Shown here piece by piece: positions 59,858 through 64,000 of a stretch of DNA of 64,000 nt. This DNA comes from Capsicum annuum (Eukaryota > Streptophyta > Magnoliopsida > Solanales > Solanaceae). The notes beneath the pieces are model-generated. The model made no database searches. It saw only the letters and a program-made list of their open reading frames with translations, and was not told the origin of the DNA. Made by a program: the position numbers and the translations under genes. Within the stretch, counting starts at the first letter, position 1, and each line of letters opens with the position of its first letter. The DNA is taken from contig NC_061118.1 in assembly GCF_002878395.1 (NCBI RefSeq), positions 3,771,651-3,835,650 on the forward strand, read 5' to 3'.

Positions 59858-60322
59858 TAAAACTTCAGATCTAAAATCAGGTAAAAAATAGGCCCATGGA
59901 TACCGCAAATAAAATTACAAAATTGAATTCGTCATGAAGTCCCTTGAATGACAAGGAATGTGTGCTCAAAATTTCAGCTCAAATGGGGCACAAATGGGGG
60001 CCCAAATCAGCCCATAAAGTTGAGGAAATTCAAGAACTATTTATTTTGAATTAACAAGGAAAAGGACAGATTTTGATAGGGAAAAATAATGAAAAATGAT
60101 CAAAAGGTGTTAAATTAATTTACCTTAACCTCATAGAGGATCTCCAATCTTTTTATTCCATTAATGACGGGTTAGGGTGGAGAACATGGAGTAAAAATGG
60201 GGGGAATAGTAATATATAAGGATGCAGGGTTTCTTTGAAAATTCAGGATCAAATTGTCTTAAGACTTCGTGAATGCAGCCGGTCTACTGCGAATGCGGAG
60301 ATCAAAACTGAGCCGACCAGAT
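59858..60322. other. Unassigned sequence between element D and an LTR end
   Basis: No gene. A small GC-richer patch with TGCGAATGCGGAG lies at 60268-60312, next to the LTR end. Confidence 0.45.
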
Positions 60323-62540
60323 GTCACGACTCAATTTATGATTCATGATGGCACCTATTCTATCCTACCATTAGGTAAGACAAACCATAGACCAGAGCTA
60401 GATGCAATGGTCTAACTTGGTGGGAATTGCCTAAATGCTGGACATTAAAAATTTAAAGACTTAAATAGAAATCATACCATCATAAAGATCTAACAGATAG
60501 ATCAAAAGTCAACAACCATCCCAAGATTCAATAATGTCAGTACAAGAGCTACTATAAATGAACTATGAGTACTAAATAGTCAAATACAATCCATCTCAAA
60601 GATAAAAGAGTAGACATAGATACTAGAAGAATAAAGGGTAACTCCGATTCCAAGAGTCACCCAATCTCCGAAACCACTCAGCACGATCGATGAATCAACA
60701 ATGACAACTAGTACTTAGATCTATACCAAAAAGGTATAGTAGTGTAGTATGAGTACCAAAACCATGGTTACTCAGTAGGCATCAATGGCTGGCAGACCTA
60801 AATCTTGATATAAATATGATAAGATACAAGATAAAATAAGCTAAGTCACAATAATAGGACATATCTGGAAATGAGATCCAACACCACTATACATAAATAA
60901 ATAAATTCATACGAGATAATAACATAAATATCATACTAATATAACTACAAGATTGACTCCCACAAGCCAATAAGTGCACAAAAGTAAATAACCTAACGCA
61001 GGCCCTCATAAGCTAGGAGGGTACAATCAAGGAAGCTAAGCAATCGAATAGCCGTAAATCACCAAATTGTCATGCCATAACCAAGAATCTATCCAAACCA
61101 TATTATCTCATACATAATTATCTATGCAGACTTGAACTAAAACTCAATAGTACCTTAGTCATCATCATCATTTATCGGACTTGAACCAGAACTCATTTTT
61201 ATAAACTGTAATAATGAACCATAGCAACAAGCCATTAGTCACAATATAGGCCATCAATCGTATCTCATAAATCGTATCTATGTGAAATCAATCATATCTC
61301 ATAAATCATAAATCATATCAATGTGCCATCAATCATATCTCATATACCATTAATCATATTTGTAAGCCATTAACCATATCTATAAGTCATTAATCATATC
61401 TATAAGTATTTAATCATATTTATAAGGTATTAAGCATATCTATAAGTCATTAATCATATCTATAAATCATTACCCATATCTATAAGCCATTAATCATAAC
61501 TATAAGTCATTAATTATATCTACAAGTATTTAATCATATTTATAAGCTATTAATCATATCTATAAGTCATTAGTCATATATATAAGTAGTTACCCATATC
61601 TATAAGCCATTAATCATACTTATAAGTCGTTAATCATATCTATAAGACATTAATCATATCCGGAAGCCATGTCCATAATCACATATATAAGTCCTTAATC
61701 ATATTCGAAAGCCAAATCAATAGCCATATATATATATGTCATTAATCATATCAGGAAGCCATAACAATAAACACACACACACACACATATATATATAAGT
61801 CATTAATCATATCCAGAAGTCATGTCCATAATCATTTATATAAGTCATTAATCATATCCAGAAGTCATGTCCATAATAATTTATATAAGTCCTCAACCAT
61901 ATCAAAAATCCATATCAATAATCATATATATATATAAATAATTCATTAATCATATCTAAAAGCCATAACAATAATCATATACATCTATATATAAGTCATT
62001 AATCATATTCGAAAGCCATATCCATAATCATATATATAAGTCCTTAATCATATTCATAAGACATATCAATAATAATATGTATAAGTCATTAATCATATTC
62101 GAAAGCCGTGAAAATAATCATATATATCTATATACAAGTCATTAATCATATTTGGAAACATGTCCATAATCATATATATAAGTACTTAATCATATCTGGA
62201 AGCCATATCAATAATCATATATAAAAGTCATTAATCATATCCGAAAGCCATAACAATAATCATATATATATATATATAAGTCATTACTCATATCTGGAAG
62301 CCATGTCTATAATCATATATATAAGTCCTCAATAATAGCTGAAAGCCATGTCAATAATCATATATAAGTCATTAATCATATCCGGAAGTCAATAATAATC
62401 ATGTATAGCTATATACAAGTCATTAATCATATCTATAATCCATGTCCATAATCAAATATATAAGTCCTGAATCATATCCGGAAGTGATATCAATAATCGT
62501 ATATATATGTCATTAATCTTATTTGAAAGCCATAACAATA

Positions 62541-62598
<58 letters not shown>

Positions 62599-62740
62599 TG
62601 ATTAATCATATCCGAAAGCCATGCCCATAATTATATATATATAAGTCCTTAGTCATATCCAGAAGCCACATCAATAATCATATATATAAGTAAGCCATGT
62701 CATAGGCCATATTCATAGATCATACCATTAATCATGTATA
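60323..62740 (-). mobile_element. LTR in minus orientation with internal satellite array; right end not found
   Basis: TGTCACGACTCAATTTATG...GATGGCACC on the plus strand is the reverse of the GGTGCCATC...GGGTCGTGACA end of Ty3-type LTRs. No PBS lies next to it, so it is probably a solo or truncated LTR. Most of its right part is the AT-rich array listed separately. Confidence 0.55.
61228..62715. repeat. AT-rich tandem array (about 1.5 kb) of ~21 bp and composite units
   Basis: The basic unit is CATTAATCATATCTATAAGT with variants (AAGCCATTAATCATATCTA). From about 61660 it becomes a composite of TCATTAATCATATCCGGAAG + CCATGTCCATAATC + (ATAT)n + AAGTCCTTAATC, some 75-95 bp long. It includes (AC)n(AT)n at 61772-61797 and (AT)26 at 62544-62596. 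Confidence 0.9.
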
Positions 62741-63165
62741 AGAGCAATATTATTAGAATTTTTTGAAATTAGCATCAAACCCTTAATATACAAATAAAAT
62801 ACTCAATAAATATGCTTAATCTCCTCGAGTCACAACTAAACATTAATGAGAGTATATCAAGTGTACGTAATTCAACAAGGTTAGCATAAATCTTGGCCTA
62901 AGATGGGCCAAAGGGGCCCACTCTAATCCTTGAAATCTTCTTTAGGCAATTTCTTCCCCAAACTAGGCTAAGGTATCTAAATTCATCGTTAGATGTAAAT
63001 TAAAACATATATATAGAACCAAGATAGTAATTCTCCCCAACTTGAACAACTAAGGCAATCCTACCTAGGACAATAGCAACCAGGTTAAATTTTTCTTAAC
63101 TTAAACAACTAAAGACAATTCCACCATAAACATGAATGACTAAGGTAAATTCCATCTATCTTTAG
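62741..63165. other. No gene; repeat-derived flank
   Basis: AT-rich; contains GGGCCAAAGGGGCCC at about 62907. No frame or terminus identified. Confidence 0.45.
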
Positions 63166-63365
63166 TGATATATGAAATCTTGATGATGAGAAGCTAACTT
63201 CAAGGGACCAGGTCCCTGGAAAGGTACAGTACAGCTGACACGCATTGTCTACACAATTTTTCCTTTATATAACAAACTTGAAAATGCTAATTTGTACTAA
63301 TTAGGACATCTGGTCTAATGATATTTTATCTCTAATCATCACTCATCTATAAAAGAAAAAAGACA
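63166..63365 (+). mobile_element. Copia LTR fragment, same family as element D
   Basis: TGATATATGAAATCTTGATG...CAAGGGACCAGGTCCCTGG...ACAGCTGACACGC...ATCTATAAAAGAAAAAAG aligns with 41135-41330. It stops at 63365, where another LTR begins. Confidence 0.8.
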
Positions 63366-64000
63366 TGTAATACTCGTGCTTTTTCTTAGCTTGAAAATCC
63401 TCTCAAGGATGTTAGAACTTGCTTTGAAATAAGAATTTCATTCTTATACACATGGTATTTCCATAATTTTTACTTCCCATAATATGGGAAAATGAATAAT
63501 ATTTCCATCGATATATAATTTGCCCAAATCCGACACCCGAGGGAAGAGTTAGAGCTTTTTTAGTGAAATAATGTTTGACCTGAGCCTTCAGTGCGTCGCG
63601 GAGATAGCTCAAATGGCAATTATCAAATTTCAGTATTGCTCCATGATACTGGCATGTCGCGCTAAACTTATAGGTCGTAGACAAGGTGGCAACACGATAG
63701 CTCCGCGTTAACTTTCTTCCCCTATGTAACCCCTTTAACACGTGATTTAGCTACTTTTCACCCAAAACATATTAGTTTCTCTCAAGTTTATCTCAAGAAC
63801 AAACAAGGATTTCTATTAGGAATTCAAATTTAGGAAGGTTTCACCATCAATCATCATGAAATCACGATCAAAGGTATGCATAGTGTTCATTCATGGACTC
63901 CTTTCGTCCATTAAGTACAAGAATCCCTTTTAACTGTAAGTTATGGATTTTCTTCATGTTTTCATGCTTTGTATGTTCTCTTTCATGTTGTTAAATTAGG
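63366..64000 (+). mobile_element. LTR start, cut by the window edge
   Basis: TGTAATACTCGTGCTTTTTC matches the TGTAATACCCCGTG start of the minus-oriented LTRs above, here in plus orientation. A GC-rich word cluster (GCGTCGCGGAGATAGC, GATAGCTCCGCG) lies at 63590-63710, 225-345 bp inside. The frame at 63412-63741 is not a gene. Confidence 0.65.

Noticed and set aside
61228..62715. CRISPR-like array of short repeats
   Set aside because: Repeats are contiguous and diverged without unique spacers, in a plant LTR context; it is a tandem satellite-type array.

Overview
This is a plant nuclear window, almost certainly from a Solanaceae genome. The evidence is a SINE with a Solanaceae-type 3' region, an RTE-type LINE with the (CAA)n-tailed 3' end common in that family, hAT-like repeats ending CCCACCCCTA, and many LTRs opening TGTAACnCCC or TGTCACGAC. 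Genus cannot be fixed from sequence alone. No rRNA, tRNA, CRISPR or bacterial-style operon was seen, and most open frames are pieces of transposable elements.

Region 1 (1-15,100) holds the only plausible host gene, on the minus strand. Exons are supported at 9868-9356, 1884-1450, 1309-591 and 502-363; the gene continues past the left edge. One exon is split by a SINE, and one intron holds a complete 7.4 kb LTR retrotransposon (1940-9331, TSD ACAAA) whose 3' LTR is itself split by a 5'-truncated LINE (2514-4384). A Ty3-type 5' LTR plus gag (10675-13788) lies upstream. An E2F-like site and a G-box at about 15.0 kb may mark a promoter.

Region 2 (15,100-29,450) is AT-rich and repeat-rich. It holds a 1 kb inverted-repeat element, short tandem arrays, a decayed MULE transposase N-terminus (20125-20975), a 2.3 kb solo LTR with TSD ATAAT (21379-23653), a short tRNA-box-containing repeat and an old LTR remnant.

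Region 3 (29,450-59,860) is a retrotransposon nest. It runs from a non-autonomous minus-strand element with 2.4-2.7 kb LTRs (29457-37531), through a solo LTR (37960-40417), to an 18.7 kb Copia/SIRE-like element (41135-59852, TSD CAATA). Inside the Copia element sit a solo LTR (44785-47103, TSD TTCTA) and a second non-autonomous element (49994-59129, TSD GGGAC), which carries another solo LTR (54453-57453).

Region 4 (59,860-64,000) is a minus-oriented LTR with a large AT-rich satellite-like array, a Copia LTR fragment and the start of another LTR cut by the window edge.

None of the elements with a readable internal region keeps a pol gene except the broken LINE, so this is mainly a graveyard of non-autonomous elements. 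Three things stand out: an intact 397-codon unknown ORF in the first element, an exon split by a SINE whose target duplication preserves the old reading frame, and palindromic word clusters near the 5' end of many LTRs from different families.
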